A stretch of 64,000 nucleotides of DNA from Galdieria partita (taxonomy: Eukaryota > Rhodophyta > Bangiophyceae > Galdieriales > Galdieriaceae): assembly GCA_025991245.1 (NCBI GenBank), contig BQMJ01000011.1, positions 62,001 through 126,000 of the forward strand. The letters run 5' to 3'. Below are positions 41,867-53,801 of the stretch, piece after piece (position 1 is the stretch's first letter; each line of letters begins with the position of its first letter). Made by a program: the position numbers and the translations under genes. The notes beneath the pieces are model-generated. The model saw nothing but the letters and a program-made list of their open reading frames with translations. It had not been told where the DNA came from and ran no database searches.

Positions 41867-44800
41867 TTACTGTTCTGTAGCTCGGAATAGTTTCAGATCG
41901 AGACCTTGTGAATTGGCTTGTTGTAAAGCTTGTTCACTACCCACAGCAACTATACTTCCACTGGAAGCAACGTTTTGTAATACTGACCCAAATTGCACCA
42001 AATCATGGTGAGTACAACTCAACACTTGATCTCTTCTTTCTTGTAATCTCTCCTGCGTCACACCACTTAGATATCTTATCAAATTGGTAAATCCTTTTGC
42101 ATCGGGCAGTTGATAACTATCCATGTCACCAATCACTCCTATAATACATCTCTCTATTTCATCAGAAGACAACTGAGCCTGAGATAAAAAAACTGCTGCC
42201 TGATCATAAGTATCCAACTAACATCCTTTTGTCAATTCTCTCCCAAATACCTCTAGAGTTGTGTTTACTTACCGTCTTCTTCACATGAGGATCTCTGTAG
42301 GATAAGAATACCAATTGCCCTGTGCGTAAATCCACCTTACCAAACGCTCCATATGCACCTCCTTGGACACGAATGCGTTCCCATAAATAGGATATGCCTA
42401 AATATTTCATTGCCAATAATGAAGTTCCATCGGGTTGGTATCCAAGTTGAAATAGATTGGCACCCTTTCCTACATAATTCACTGTAGAGGGAACAATGAT
42501 GCCTTCATTACGCTTGTGTTGATCCAGTTGATGCGTCTGTTCCCATGAAGTAGCCGGTTGTGCTTGTACATCCTTTGGAATTTGTTGTAACAAGTGAGAC
42601 AAAGACGGTCTCACGGAGGATTCAAAAGTCCTCTCATCCGTAGTAACTTGTACGGTCATATGCGATCTCGAGACCAAATAACTTCTCAATGTCTCTAAAT
42701 CAGAATGAATGGAGTCCCATTCCGAGTCCAAACGATGAACAAGATCAGAGAGAAACTTTAGATAACTTATTCCTCCCATCTGTTCGTCTGCCCAACCACT
42801 ACTTGTATACTGTGCATTCAAACGGGATGCAGCAACTCGATGACCAGAAGGACCTATGCTGGATTCTACTCCAGACTTTTCCTCTATCAAAATCTGACGA
42901 AATCGTTCCTTGTTACTGAAATCAATATCAAACAAAACATCTCTAAGAATATCAAAAAGTAAAGGTGTCTTATTGGACATCACTTTGCCTCGAATGATAA
43001 ACTCCGCAACGGCAGGACCATAACCTCCAACTGTAACTGTTCGTAAGTTTCATTCTGAATCAGTCATTTGTCGCTTACCATGATTAGGAACATCCATTTG
43101 AGAGCAATAAATGGAATGACGAATACCGCCTGTTTCTCTACCAATCCTTTGCTGCAAGGAAACAAAGTCTCTATAAAAAAAATAATGTGAACAACACTGA
43201 AAACTAGCAACAACACCTACTCTTTCCTAGTTCCCAGCTCTAATAAACATTCCCCAAAAAGAGGCACATAACTCAAAAGATGAGCTGGAAGTTGACGAAT
43301 GTTCATTGCCATATCAAAATAAACAATCCCATTGGTAAACAAGGGCGTGAGCAACACTGTCGTTTCTTCTAGAGATGTTACTTGTCGAGGAATCACAGGA
43401 GCTTTTTGATCAATATCAGACTTTTTTAAGGCAGGGATTTTAGCTAACTGTGCCGGGTCATCAGGCCTTATTTGCTTTTCTTTGAGTCGCTTGGTTTCCT
43501 CTATCAGCTGTTGAATGCCATCTTTATCCAAAGTCTATTGATAATTGAGTCTCTCTCCTCACATCGGATACAAAATTCTATGATAAGTTACCTGTCGAAA
43601 ATCTTCAATACGTTTCATTTCCTTTTCAGCTTGTTTGGTGGCAAACTCAGGATCCGGAACTAGCGAAACATATGCTCGATGAGTATTGAGAATAAAATGC
43701 TCCTCAATCAAACGATTCAAATAGGTTCTATCTTTCTGCAGGATTTCCTTCAATTGCTGTAGTGGTATTTCAAACTTTAAAGGAATAAGAGGGTCTGAGT
43801 CATGTAACCACGTTGTCAAGGAACGCAACATAAGTGCCAGACCCTTTGGAAAGGAGCCTGTGTTCTGCTCCTTCAACATAAACTCGATAGTATTTAAACT
43901 CGATTCGATTTCCTAAAACAAGTCAAATAAGAAAAACACAACTCATTCAAGACAGCTTACGCCTTGTGAAAAGCCATCCTTGGATAACTTGTTCAAGGTG
44001 TCCACTACTAGTTTTTCTAAACTTTCACAACCCTCCTTTGCCATTCCTTTTAGACCAATGCTATAAGTAATTTGCCTCAAATCAGTTTCGATACCGGAGC
44101 CAATCACCTCCTCCCCGAGACCTGAATCTGTCAGTGTCTTTCTTAACGGAGATGCGCTTGTTCCTGTAAGCAAATGATCCAGCACCGATAGTGCTAATAT
44201 CTTTGTTGGGTCATCAGTGACATCCGCTAGCATCCAATTCACAGTAGCCATATGTTTCTTTTCCAAGTTGTCGTTTCCAGCATCATAACCAAACGTAAAA
44301 TATTTGGGTTGTTTCCAACGTGACTGAAGTTTTACTTTCGAATCAACCGAGAGCTTCTTAAAGTCTTTAAGATATTCTTCTAACTTTTGTAATCGCATAT
44401 CTTCAGGATCATCTCCGTAAAACCAAAATCTGGTGTTACTTGGATGATAAAGTTGTCGGTAAAAGTCTTGAAATTCTCTCCAGCTGAGGTCAGGGATCTC
44501 TTGGGGATCTCCACCAGATTCCACTCCATATGTATTTTCTGGAAAGAGACACCGCTGCGACCAAGAACCAATCACACTATCAGGGTTGGAGAACACACCT
44601 TTCATTTCATTATAAACAACTCCTTGGATAGTTATCGGTGCATCTTGTTCAAAAAGTTCGAAATGATGCCCTTCTTGCTTCAACACATCTGGAGTTAGAT
44701 TGGGATAGAATACTGCATCTAAGTAAACATCGACCAGATTATAAAAGTCTTTCAGATTACAGGATGCTACAGGATAGCAAGTTTTGTCTGGAAAGGTAAA

Positions 44801-45445
44801 CGCATTGAGAAAAGTGTTCAAGGAAGATTTCATCAATTCGACAAACGGTTCCTTCACGGGATACTTTCGAGAACCACAAAGAACTGAATGCTCAAGAATA
44901 TGGGGTGTTCCTCTAGAGTTGCTGGGCTACCCAAAAAATGTTTAACAATCCAAACCCATATTTGCCCTACTTACCGGTGTGCGAAATACGACACCAAACG
45001 TTTTATTTTCCTCGTTATTCAATATACTCATAAGTTGAGCGCCTGTATTCGTGTGCACATATTTTCTAATGACGGAGTCAATATCTGGTATGTATTCTTC
45101 TTGGACTAGTTGAAAGGAGTGATACACATTGCCAACGACGCGTTTGGGAATGTTTTCTCGAATAGCTTCTTCTGTAGATTTTTGTGACCTGTCTGTTATA
45201 ACTGCTGAGATATAGCGACGTAACCAGTCTCCAGTAGAGGAGGGTTTCAAAACCCTCTTCGAACGACGACTCAAAGATAAACCTGAAAAACTGGAAAGGC
45301 GCAAAACTGGGTTCCACGAACGATACCCTGGTTGGATAACTTGTGCTTTACATACTGCACTCAAAGTCCCTGAAATACCGTGTCTTGTCCTCAAAAGACA
45401 GGATGGAGTAGAAAAACTCCAAGCAACTCTACCAACAGCCGCCAT
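41867..45445 (-). CDS. PREP: Presequence protease PreP (M16C metalloprotease)
   Basis: Degrades cleaved targeting peptides in mitochondria and plastids. Seven exons: 44975-45445, 43961-44926, 43592-43912, 43221-43534, 43079-43170, 42273-43036, 41867-42217; 1092 residues, the normal size with presequence. Inverted zinc motif HILEH near residue 166 in the conserved context RGTPHILEHSVLCGSRKYP; the family continues with FPDKTCYPVAS, GVVYNEMKGVFSNP, and the C-terminal half with LQGGAYG-like RVQGGAYGAFGKVD. Start set at the ATG that yields AAVGRVAWSFSTPS, a good presequence; a non-productive-looking 30-codon extension lies upstream. One copy could serve both organelles, as in plants. Confidence 0.93.
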
Positions 45446-45630
45446 CAACCAACTTGGAATCTCCACAAAGTCTTCCAAACAAATTTGAATGGTCCAAAAG
45501 TTTCTATGGGATCCAACAAAAATGTGTTCAATCATTCTTTATTTCTTATCAACAGACAATAACACAAAAGAATATCAAGTCTCCATGTATACTATCCGTA
45601 TCTGCCGCTTTATATACAAAAAAAGACACA

Positions 45631-47616
45631 TTACTCCGAAGCACCCTTGGGAGACTCATCCAGTATCCGATAACACTGTAAAAACTCATTCACTCTTTGT
45701 GACTTATCTTCCTCAGCAAGTCGCCCAGTAGAAGAGGGAATTTCACCAACAAAGTTAGCTGCAGCAGCTTCTTCTTCTTCGTCTTGACCCATTCGCTCGG
45801 CTTGTCTCTTATACTCTTCAGCTTGTTCTTTGCCCAACCTCCAACGACGAATAATCTGTGTCAGAAAAACTCGATCATCATAATAAACTTGGAGTTGTGA
45901 ATAATAATCAACTTGACCAGCAGTTGTGATAAAACAACGAGCAAGAAGCATTTGGCTGTAGTTTTGAACAACAGTGCGGTAGGAACTTTCCGTTCCAAAA
46001 TACTTTTCGTATGCAACGTTCCATAATGAATACTTTCCAATTCGATGTTCTTCTTGTTCTTCTTCCGATAATGAGGGATAGGCACCTACTTTCTTAGCAA
46101 GCTTTGCGGCGTAACGCAATCTCATGGCCATATAACGCTTGTCCTCACCACGAAGACCTACATTGGAATACTCAGGAACAAATAAAATGGCCAATATAAA
46201 ACCAAGAAACTCTAAAGCTGCATAAAACCACTGAATATTGCGTAGAGCAACAAGTCCTTCGTGACCAGCTTCTGAATGAGTTGAAGAAAATCCTCTCCAC
46301 ATGTAAGGAAAAACCGTCGTTCCAATAATACCTCCAACTTTTCCCATAGCTGAGGACCAACCATACATCGTTGCTCGGATTCGAGTAGGATATACTTCTG
46401 CAGGCACCAAATAAACAGGAATAAATACAAAATACTGAAAAATAAAAACAAATGTTGTCCACACCACATAAGCGACCGGTTGCTCAGCCAACTGCAAATA
46501 TACACCTGCGGTAATTAATTGAGTGGATGCCAACCACAGCCATCCAAATACTTGTGTCTTACGCCTACCCAAACGATCTACAACCAAAGCTGCAAAAAGT
46601 GGACCAAACTGTAAACATAAGCCTTGTGCCAAGGCTATCCATGCAGTTTTGAACAATGAGGAACCAATTACTTTTGATAATATCACTGAACCAAAGTTGC
46701 CCTGGCTGTAGTTGATCCAATCAATAAAGAACCACATAAAAATGGTACCAATCATTCTTGAAGAGAAGTGACGAAGAATAATATACGCATCAAGTGCATC
46801 ATAAACTCTCTTACGAAGCTTGGCGTCATGAATATACATTTGAGAGTCACTCATTCTCACACGCAAAACTAGAACAATGAGACAAGGAACCAGACCTAAT
46901 CCATAAGATATTCTCCAAACTACTTGAGGGTTACAATTAGGTAGAGAAACTCCCGTCTTTTGTGATGAGTCAAAATAAACGTGACGGCAAGCAGCAGCAA
47001 TCAGGATGAGTTGTAGCAGAGTGGGTGCATTATTTCCTACGACCTCCATAAACATAACCAATAAAGATACTCTCCGACCTCTTGTTCTGCTATTTACATC
47101 TTCACTGTCTTCCACCACATTGGGAACGTTGCAAGTATACTCTCCTCCCATACCTAAACCAACCACTGCTCTAGAAATAATGATCATCCAAAACATACCA
47201 TAAGTACTTGTGCCGTTGGCTGAAACCGACAATATCGAACCCAAAATGACTAAACAAGAGCAGATTATGAGTCCTTTCTTTCTTCCGATAATATCAGCTA
47301 ACATTCCAAACGTTATGAGTCCAAGGAATACCCCGTACAGGACACTTGTTCCCAGTGCAGACTGTAAAGTAGAGTCGGAATATACCGTGTAATAAGCATC
47401 TACGTACAGTGACAGAAGAAGACTGCCAACTTGGTACATATATCCGTTCACCAGAAACCCTAAAGCGGTCCCCACTGCGTTGAACCTGATATAGGACCAG
47501 TTTTTCTTATTCATGTCGACTGAAACGGTCTGTCTTCTTTGTCGTAACGTATTCAAAGAGTTTTCCATACTTGCTTGATAATAAGGTTCGGCAGCAATGT
47601 CAATAATATCTGTCAT
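45631..47616 (-). CDS. MFS transporter, phosphate/sugar-porter-like (paralogue B)
   Basis: Twelve-helix transporter of 661 residues in one exon. Shares with the 5.4-7.2 kb gene the motifs GLGMGGEYTCNVPN, GRKKGLI, DWINYSQGNFG, DRLGRRKT, VPAEVYPTRIRATMYG and a long C-terminal cytosolic tail, here ending in an acidic stretch (GQDEEEEAAAA). The other copy has an intron just before the PAE..PTRIRATMYG region that this copy lacks. GMGGEY favours the phosphate:H+ symporter branch, but sugar or organic-anion transport is not excluded. Start at first ATG; a TTG lies 13 codons upstream. Confidence 0.87.
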   Translation of the reverse strand: MTDIIDIAAEPYYQASMENSLNTLRQRRQTVSVDMNKKNWSYIRFNAVGTALGFLVNGYMYQVGSLLLSLYVDAYYTVYSDSTLQSALGTSVLYGVFLGLITFGMLADIIGRKKGLIICSCLVILGSILSVSANGTSTYGMFWMIIISRAVVGLGMGGEYTCNVPNVVEDSEDVNSRTRGRRVSLLVMFMEVVGNNAPTLLQLILIAAACRHVYFDSSQKTGVSLPNCNPQVVWRISYGLGLVPCLIVLVLRVRMSDSQMYIHDAKLRKRVYDALDAYIILRHFSSRMIGTIFMWFFIDWINYSQGNFGSVILSKVIGSSLFKTAWIALAQGLCLQFGPLFAALVVDRLGRRKTQVFGWLWLASTQLITAGVYLQLAEQPVAYVVWTTFVFIFQYFVFIPVYLVPAEVYPTRIRATMYGWSSAMGKVGGIIGTTVFPYMWRGFSSTHSEAGHEGLVALRNIQWFYAALEFLGFILAILFVPEYSNVGLRGEDKRYMAMRLRYAAKLAKKVGAYPSLSEEEQEEHRIGKYSLWNVAYEKYFGTESSYRTVVQNYSQMLLARCFITTAGQVDYYSQLQVYYDDRVFLTQIIRRWRLGKEQAEEYKRQAERMGQDEEEEAAAANFVGEIPSSTGRLAEEDKSQRVNEFLQCYRILDESPKGASE

Positions 47617-48351
47617 TGAGAGGCGAACCCAGTCGCAAACAAGCCACACCTCCAATCAACTGCGATTCCGTTGTTCAGTTTGTCTGTCGGACGTCTATTG
47701 GGATGACTGATCGATCCATTCCATATGCTTCTTGCCATTGCTTCAAACTCAGTCCGTTTTTCACACAAGTAGAGCTATGTACAAGGAAATCAATCATAGA
47801 AGAATTGAAGAATAAAACCAACTATACTATTGATTCATACTTATTTGTCTCTGCATATTCTCCTAGAGTGATGTCTTGTTTCAAACAACTTGAGCATCTG
47901 GAGTTTCCAGCTTGCCAACCATTATTAAGAAGCAATCAAGATTAAACATAGCTAACTAGTTAGCATTCCTTTTCTATTTCATAATTGTAGATATTTTGAA
48001 ATTATTTGTACGTATCAGCAAGTTATCCTTGTGCCAACAGAATTGCGCCACAGTGAAATTGATTTGTTCCTTAAAAGGACTGCTTTGGAGTAAAAGAAAT
48101 TCTACGAGATATATTTCTAATCGACATATGAGAAAACAACTCTCTGAATTTTCTTTTCTGATAACGTCTCACACAAAGGGCTTTGGTCATTCGTCAAGAG
48201 ATGAGAAATGGAATCCACAGTAATGAAAATCTCAAGTTGAATAGAACGAGATTGGCTACTTTGTAGGGAAGGGCCTTAAGGTGAGTTGCAAGAGGCAAAT
48301 AAGACTAGTGAACTGCAACGACAAATTGAGTAGCTCCTTTCTAGGCAGCCA
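47617..48351. other. Divergent gap, no gene supported
   Basis: Contains promoters of the MFS gene and of chorismate mutase. Short frames on the plus strand (for example to 47945 and 47996-48223) have no domain and no consistent splice pattern. Confidence 0.45.
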
Positions 48352-49540
48352 ATGCTATGGGCTATGTTTGTTTCTAGTACCCGTTTGTTCTTTCCAGTTT
48401 CTTGGGAACCGACAACCCTCCTTGATCGTCGACGAAACGGTCCGTTCATACACAAGCAAGTCTTCAAGAAACTAGTCATACGGAGCTGTCAAAATATGAA
48501 TATGAACGAATTTGCAACTCCTACTCGTTTGTCGAGAAAGCGCTCAACTTCTCCGGACTATCATGGAATTCCCAATCCGCCTCCTGGAGAAAGACTCAAG
48601 TTGGAAGATTTGAGAGAGCGCTTAATAAGACAAGAAGAAAGTATTATATTTGCATTGGTAGAAAGAGCACAGTTTATGACCAATGATGTGAGAGTAGCCT
48701 TTCTTTGTTTTGAACAGTTTTGAGTTGTTTTCGTTAGCTTATCTATCGTCCTGGTGGAATCGAGATTCCCGGGTTCAGTGGTTCGTTCACGGAGTTTCTT
48801 TTATGTGAACTTGAAAAGGTGATTGGGAGTTGCAATAATAATCTATAGAGTGTCTTATGTCTTTGTTAGGGTTATGCTTTGGTTAGAAGATACACAAGTC
48901 CAGATGAACAAGCATTCTTTCCTGATATTTTGCCGGAGCCTATTCTTCCTCCGTTGTCTTTTCCAGAAACAATTGTTCCGAACTCAATCAATCTGAATTC
49001 CAAGGTTTGTTTTTCATTCTCTTTATATTAATTTCAGTATTCACCGAAATGTGAAAGATATACGATGTCTACGTGCAAGATATTGTTCCAGTTATTTGTG
49101 AAGTTGGAGATGATCAGAATTATGGTTCCAGTGCAATGTATGACGTTGCATGTCTGCAGGCAATATCGAAACGGATTCACTATGGCAAGTTCATTGCCGA
49201 AGCTAAATTTGGAGAGAATCCTTTGGAATATTCAAAGCATATTAAGAATGGGGATACGAATGCATTATATGAGCTATTGACAGATCCACAAGTAAGCTTT
49301 TCTATGAAATTGTATTCATGTAAAGGAGTGAATTCATGGAATTAGGTGGAAAAGCGATTGGCCAAGAGAGTGATCAACAAAGCTTCAGCTTATGGTAGAG
49401 ATATAGATGATTCTGGAGCTTTAGACACTTACAAAGTAGAACCACAAATGATTGCAGAGTTGTATCGAAAGCATATCATTCCTTTGACGAAACAAGTCGA
49501 AGTTTTGTATCTCTTGCAGAGGCTATCAAGAAGGAGTTGA
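48352..49540 (+). CDS. ARO7: Chorismate mutase (AroQ, eukaryotic type)
   Basis: Converts chorismate to prephenate, entry to Phe and Tyr. Exons 48352-48687, 48738-48818, 48870-49004, 49058-49291, 49346-49540; 326 residues. All-helical core: LRERLIRQEESIIFALVERAQF, PGGIEIPGFSGSFTEF, YTSPDEQAFFPD, DDQNYGSSAMYDVACLQA, SKRIHYGKFIAEAKF and VEKRLAKRVINKASAYG, in family order. The GDDQNYGS region corresponds to the effector/dimer site of plant and yeast enzymes. The first ~65 residues (VSSTRLFFPVSWEP..) fit a plastid transit peptide; ATG 48496 would give a cytosolic form lacking it. Confidence 0.93.
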
Positions 49541-49890
49541 TCATTTGGCTAATTTTGTTGGTAACAGCATCTTTCAGGGAACATGATAGTGATGTTAACA
49601 ACTTGCATCCTTTTGGGTAATAAAAGATAGAACTTGACAAACCAAATGCTTGTGATAGCCAACCTAATGAGAAATGCTTCTGATTGTTGCAACTGAATTG
49701 TTCTCATTATGCATAGATACTTGGAATGTTTCATATTCTCTATTGAAGTCCTCATTTCAAGAGGCCTCTTGAAGCTCTTCTGTTTCCATAGAAAATGCGA
49801 TATCCCATGCGGATGTCCGATTCCATTTGTTTTGTGTGGGGCGGTTGAAGCTTTGGTCTATTTCCTCACGACGTCGTAGCTAAATACGGA
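49541..49890. other. Gap before prolyl-tRNA synthetase
   Basis: About 350 bp with no frame of note; carries the 3' end of chorismate mutase and the promoter of the downstream gene. Confidence 0.45.
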
Positions 49891-51798
49891 ATGGATAGAG
49901 AAACAGGTGAACCTTCTGAAATAGAATTAACCACGTTAAGAATATCACAAGGTACCATTTCTTCTTCACCACCAGCCTCCAGTCCACTTTCACTCGGTGA
50001 ACCTGTGGTTGACGGAAGTTTACCCAAAAGTAAGAAGAATGCTTCCTCACGTGAAGGTGCAGTACCATCACCAAAGGCCAAGGTTCGTGCACATATATGA
50101 TTAGCAGTGAGGTTTTCTCACTATTCGATAGAACTCCTCCAACCTAAAAAAGAAGGAATCTAGAGAAGGTTTAGAAGTTCGCAAGTCGGACGATTTTTCT
50201 ATGTGGTATAACCAGTTGGTGCAAAAAGCAGAATTAATAGAGTTTTACGATATTAGTGTATGTTTCGCATCGTTTATTTATAGAATGGTTGGATAACTAT
50301 TTCAAGGGTTGTTATATCTTGAGGCCTGCCAGTTATAGAATTTGGGAAGCCATACAATCCTATTTTGATAAAGAAATCAAAAAGCTCGGAGTTGAAAATG
50401 CATACTTTCCCATTTTCGTAAGTGCTTCCAGACTGAATCAGGAAAAGGATCACGTTGCCGGATTTGCTCCGGAAGTTGCTTGGGTAACCAAAAGTGGAGA
50501 TTCTCCTTTAGAAGAGCCTATAGCTGTTCGACCTACTTCAGAAACAGTTATGTATCCTTCTTTTGCCAAATGGATACGTTCACATAGGGATTTACCTTTG
50601 AAAATCAATCAGTGGAACAATGTGGTTCGTTGGGAGTTTAAACATCCTACGCCTTTCCTTCGCTCTAGAGAGTTTTTATGGCAAGAAGGGCACACTGCAT
50701 TTGCTACAAAGGAAGAAGCAGATTGTGAAGTTCTTCAGATTTTGGAGCTCTATCGCAGTGTATATGAAGACTTGTTGGCTGTTCCTGTTATCAAAGGTAA
50801 AAAATCAGACAAGGAAAAGTTTGCCGGAGGTTTATACACTACAACTGTGGAAGCATTTATACCTCACAACGGAAGAGCTATTCAGGCAGCGACGAGTCAT
50901 TGTCTAGGACAGAATTTTGCCAATATGTTTGATATTACTTTTGAAGATGAAAACAGATTTCGTAAAAAGGTATACCAAAACTCATGGGGTCTTACTACAC
51001 GATCAATAGGTGTTATGATTATGGTGCATAGTGACGACAAAGGATTGGTATTACCACCCAAAGTAGCTCCCATTCAAGTTGTAGTTGTTCCTATTAGAAT
51101 ACGAGTCAATCAAGAAGAAATTAATCACTTGTTGGATCAGGAGTGTGAAACATACACATTACAACTTGAAAGGAGAGGTATTCGAGTCAAGTTAGATTGT
51201 CGAAACGATAAGACTCCAGGATGGAAATTTCATCATTGGGAGCTTCGAGGAGTATGTTTGCGAGTAGAAGTTGGAGTGAAGGAGATGCATTCAAATGAAT
51301 TAGTTATTGTTCGTCGTGATACTGGAGAAAGGGTTAGTCATGAATATTTTCTTATATTGACTTGCAGTTTGCTGACTTTAATCACAGACTGTTGTTTCGA
51401 AGAATGACTTGTGTGAAAGAATAACACAATTGCTTGACACGATGCAAGAGGAAATGTTGTTGAGAGCAAGAAATATCCGCGATCATTGTATTAGTGTTGC
51501 ATACAACTGGAACGACTTTATGACAGCGATAGATTCCAAACAAATGGTTCTTGCTCCTTGGTGTACAGAGACACGATGTGAAGAAGAAGTAAAGCGTCAG
51601 AGTATGGAATATTCAGCCAGTCGTGGATATGATTCGGTTGAAGAACAGACTAACCTAACTGGTGCTGTGAAAACGTTGTGTTTGCCGTTTGAAGAAGAGT
51701 TGAATAGATGGAATATCTCACCTTTATCTGCAGGAAGTCTTTGTTTTGCATGTCACTCTTCAGCCAAGGCATGGACTTTATGGGGAAGAAGTTATTGA
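49891..51798 (+). CDS. PROS: Prolyl-tRNA synthetase, eukaryotic/archaeal type
   Basis: Charges tRNA-Pro. Exons 49891-50082, 50153-50257, 50307-51332, 51388-51798; 577 residues. Class II motifs: [18 protein letters not shown] across the exon 2/3 junction, [15 protein letters not shown], motif 2 [20 protein letters not shown] region, and motif 3 [17 protein letters not shown] (the usual Gly-rich helix). The anticodon-binding domain and the C-terminal zinc-type domain end in [11 protein letters not shown], with the terminal Tyr typical of this type. The N-terminal ~75 residues are Ser/Pro-rich without domain. The bacterial editing insertion is absent. Confidence 0.93.
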
Positions 51799-51826
51799 AT
51801 CATTATTCTTCTGTGAGAATAATCGA

Positions 51827-52293
51827 ATGAATAAAAACTTATCATTTTGGCAACGTCCAAGCTTTTGGTTCAAGGTGAGAAAACAACTTGTTGTCTTTAT
51901 ATACACATACTCTTTAGAACCTCAGGTTGCAGGTGTTAGTGGAGCAGCTGCTGTAGGTTTAGGAGCTTTTGGTGCTCACGGACTGCGTGCGCGGGTTACT
52001 GACCCATACTTATTAGAAATATGGAACCGCGCTGCCAATTATCACCAAATACATAGTTTGGCTATTTGCGCTGCAGCTTATTGTGCAAATAACGATGGAA
52101 AACCCGCTTTTGTTGCAGCTTCTCTGTTTACTCTTGGAATTGCTTTGTTCTCGGGCTCTTTGTACACATTGGTACGTCTGTCTTTATGCAAGTTTGTATA
52201 GTTGTAGTGCTAACTCAACCAAAGACATTAACTGGAAATAGAAAGTGGGGTGCAGTTACACCTTTTGGAGGTTTAGGGTTTATTTTGGGGTAA
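51827..52293 (+). CDS. TMEM256/DUF423 small membrane protein
   Basis: Family of unknown role with four membrane helices, found from bacteria to animals. Exons 51827-51874, 51926-52171, 52225-52293; 120 residues. Landmarks: GLGAFGAHGLR, ANYHQIHSLAICAAAY, FTLGIALFSGSLYTL and the C-terminal WGAVTPFGGLGFILG. Exon 1 codes 16 residues. Starts 28 bp after the prolyl-tRNA synthetase stop on the same strand. Confidence 0.88.
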
Positions 52294-52391
52294 GGCGCAG
52301 TGGCCCACTTCAACAGAAAGGTCTGATAAAGTGTATAGTTGGTTGGCGTTAGCAGTCCGAAAATAGTTGTCGTTACTTTTGATAGTCATAG

Positions 52392-53225
52392 TTACTTTTT
52401 TCTTTGTCGTTCGCCAAACAACGCAGAACCTATTCTAATGTTATTGCTTCCCATTACAACAGCTTCTTTCCAGTCGTTAGACATCCCCATGGAAAGCTCC
52501 AAGTTACTTTGTTGGCACTCCTTTTCCACTTTATCACGACATAACTTTAAAGTTTCAAAATCTTGAACCACCTGCGAGACATCTGGTCTTCCTATCGTCA
52601 TAAGACCTTTAAGAGACAAGTGCGGACATGTTTCCAGAATACGTCTAGCCAAGTCAACCACTTGGCTGGCAGAACACCCTGACTTGGTCTCTTCGTTGCT
52701 GGTGTTTACTTGTAAATATATGTTGAAAGAAGAACGACCGACTCTCACACACTGTCTTTCCAAAGCATCAGCAACTTCTGCCCTATCCACTGTTTCTACA
52801 ATCCATAGATTGTCAACGTCAAGCAGTCGCTTTACTTTATTGGACTGCAAGTGTCCAATAAAGTGCCACTGAATATCTTTTGGTAACGTTGCAGCTTTCT
52901 CTACCAATTCTTGCACATAGTTTTCTCCAAAGTGTCTATGTCCAGCATCATACGCTTCCATAATCATAGAAGGAGGTTTTGTCTTTGAAACTGCAACTAT
53001 TCTGGGAATATCGTCTCCTCTACCACATTGCACACAGGTTTGCCGTACTTGTTCAACGATCCCACAAAGAGCTTGCCTTACCAAGCCTTGTTGTCTATCC
53101 TTTTCTGAAAAAGTATTGAGAGTTGTACACATTCGACACTGTCCAAAAGGTCGCCTTGGTGGTGAATACAAAACCCGAAGCGAGTGGCTTAAAAAGATCC
53201 AACAACTTTCAAATGGTCCTTTCAT
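52392..53225 (-). CDS. PLPBP: YggS/PROSC pyridoxal phosphate homeostasis protein
   Basis: PLP-binding TIM-barrel protein that buffers vitamin B6 without known enzymatic activity. One exon, 277 residues. PLP lysine in IVAVSKTKPP (K81); further signatures HFGENYVQEL, WHFIGHLQSNK, VNTSNEETKSG, LKGLMTIG, LSMGMSNDW and RIGSALFG. The first ~45 residues precede the family core and look like an organelle presequence (HSLRVLYSPPRRPFG). Ends converge with the TMEM256 gene at 98 bp. Confidence 0.95.
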   Translation of the reverse strand: MKGPFESCWIFLSHSLRVLYSPPRRPFGQCRMCTTLNTFSEKDRQQGLVRQALCGIVEQVRQTCVQCGRGDDIPRIVAVSKTKPPSMIMEAYDAGHRHFGENYVQELVEKAATLPKDIQWHFIGHLQSNKVKRLLDVDNLWIVETVDRAEVADALERQCVRVGRSSFNIYLQVNTSNEETKSGCSASQVVDLARRILETCPHLSLKGLMTIGRPDVSQVVQDFETLKLCRDKVEKECQQSNLELSMGMSNDWKEAVVMGSNNIRIGSALFGERQRKK

Positions 53226-53801
53226 TACAGTCCGATTTTCACTTTGTAGAGAATTGTTGAACTTGTCATAAAAACAAATATATGAAATGCTTCAGGAATC
53301 AAGCCGGCGGTTGAAAAATAAGAGATGATCTGACCATAGTTCTAATACTTGATGGAAGCCTCAAGCGTCAACGATAACCATAGGGAAATGTATTTGTACA
53401 TCTCTTATAAAACTGTGACCACTGCTTACTGTCTTCACAATATTCTTATAGTATTACATGTGTGTATATTGATTACTATTCGAACTAGTCATGGTTCATT
53501 TGTGCTAAAAGCTATTTCTATTTTTGTACATTTACACAAGTAGAAAAACGAAAAAGGTATCTGTTGTGTTTATTTCTCAATGAAAATATGTTGTTGCCAC
53601 TTTGGGACAAAGTATAGGAATGTGAGATATAGTCCACATGAGAAAGCATAAAAGCTGCCAAGCGAATATTCTTCAGTAACAGAGAAAAAGAAATGTTTCT
53701 CCTATGAAACTCTGTGCATTGTCCATTGGACATCGAGGGCATGTCTAGTTTCTCCTCCACTTGTGAATCTTCATTCCATATTTTGGCGGTTTGTCAGTGG
53801 A
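53226..53801. other. Gap with unassigned short frames
   Basis: Divergent region between YggS and the zinc-finger gene. The plus strand has a 63-residue hydrophobic frame (from about 53352 to 53543), the minus strand an ATG-containing frame ending at 53518 with ordinary codon use. Neither has a recognisable domain; not called as genes. Confidence 0.35.
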
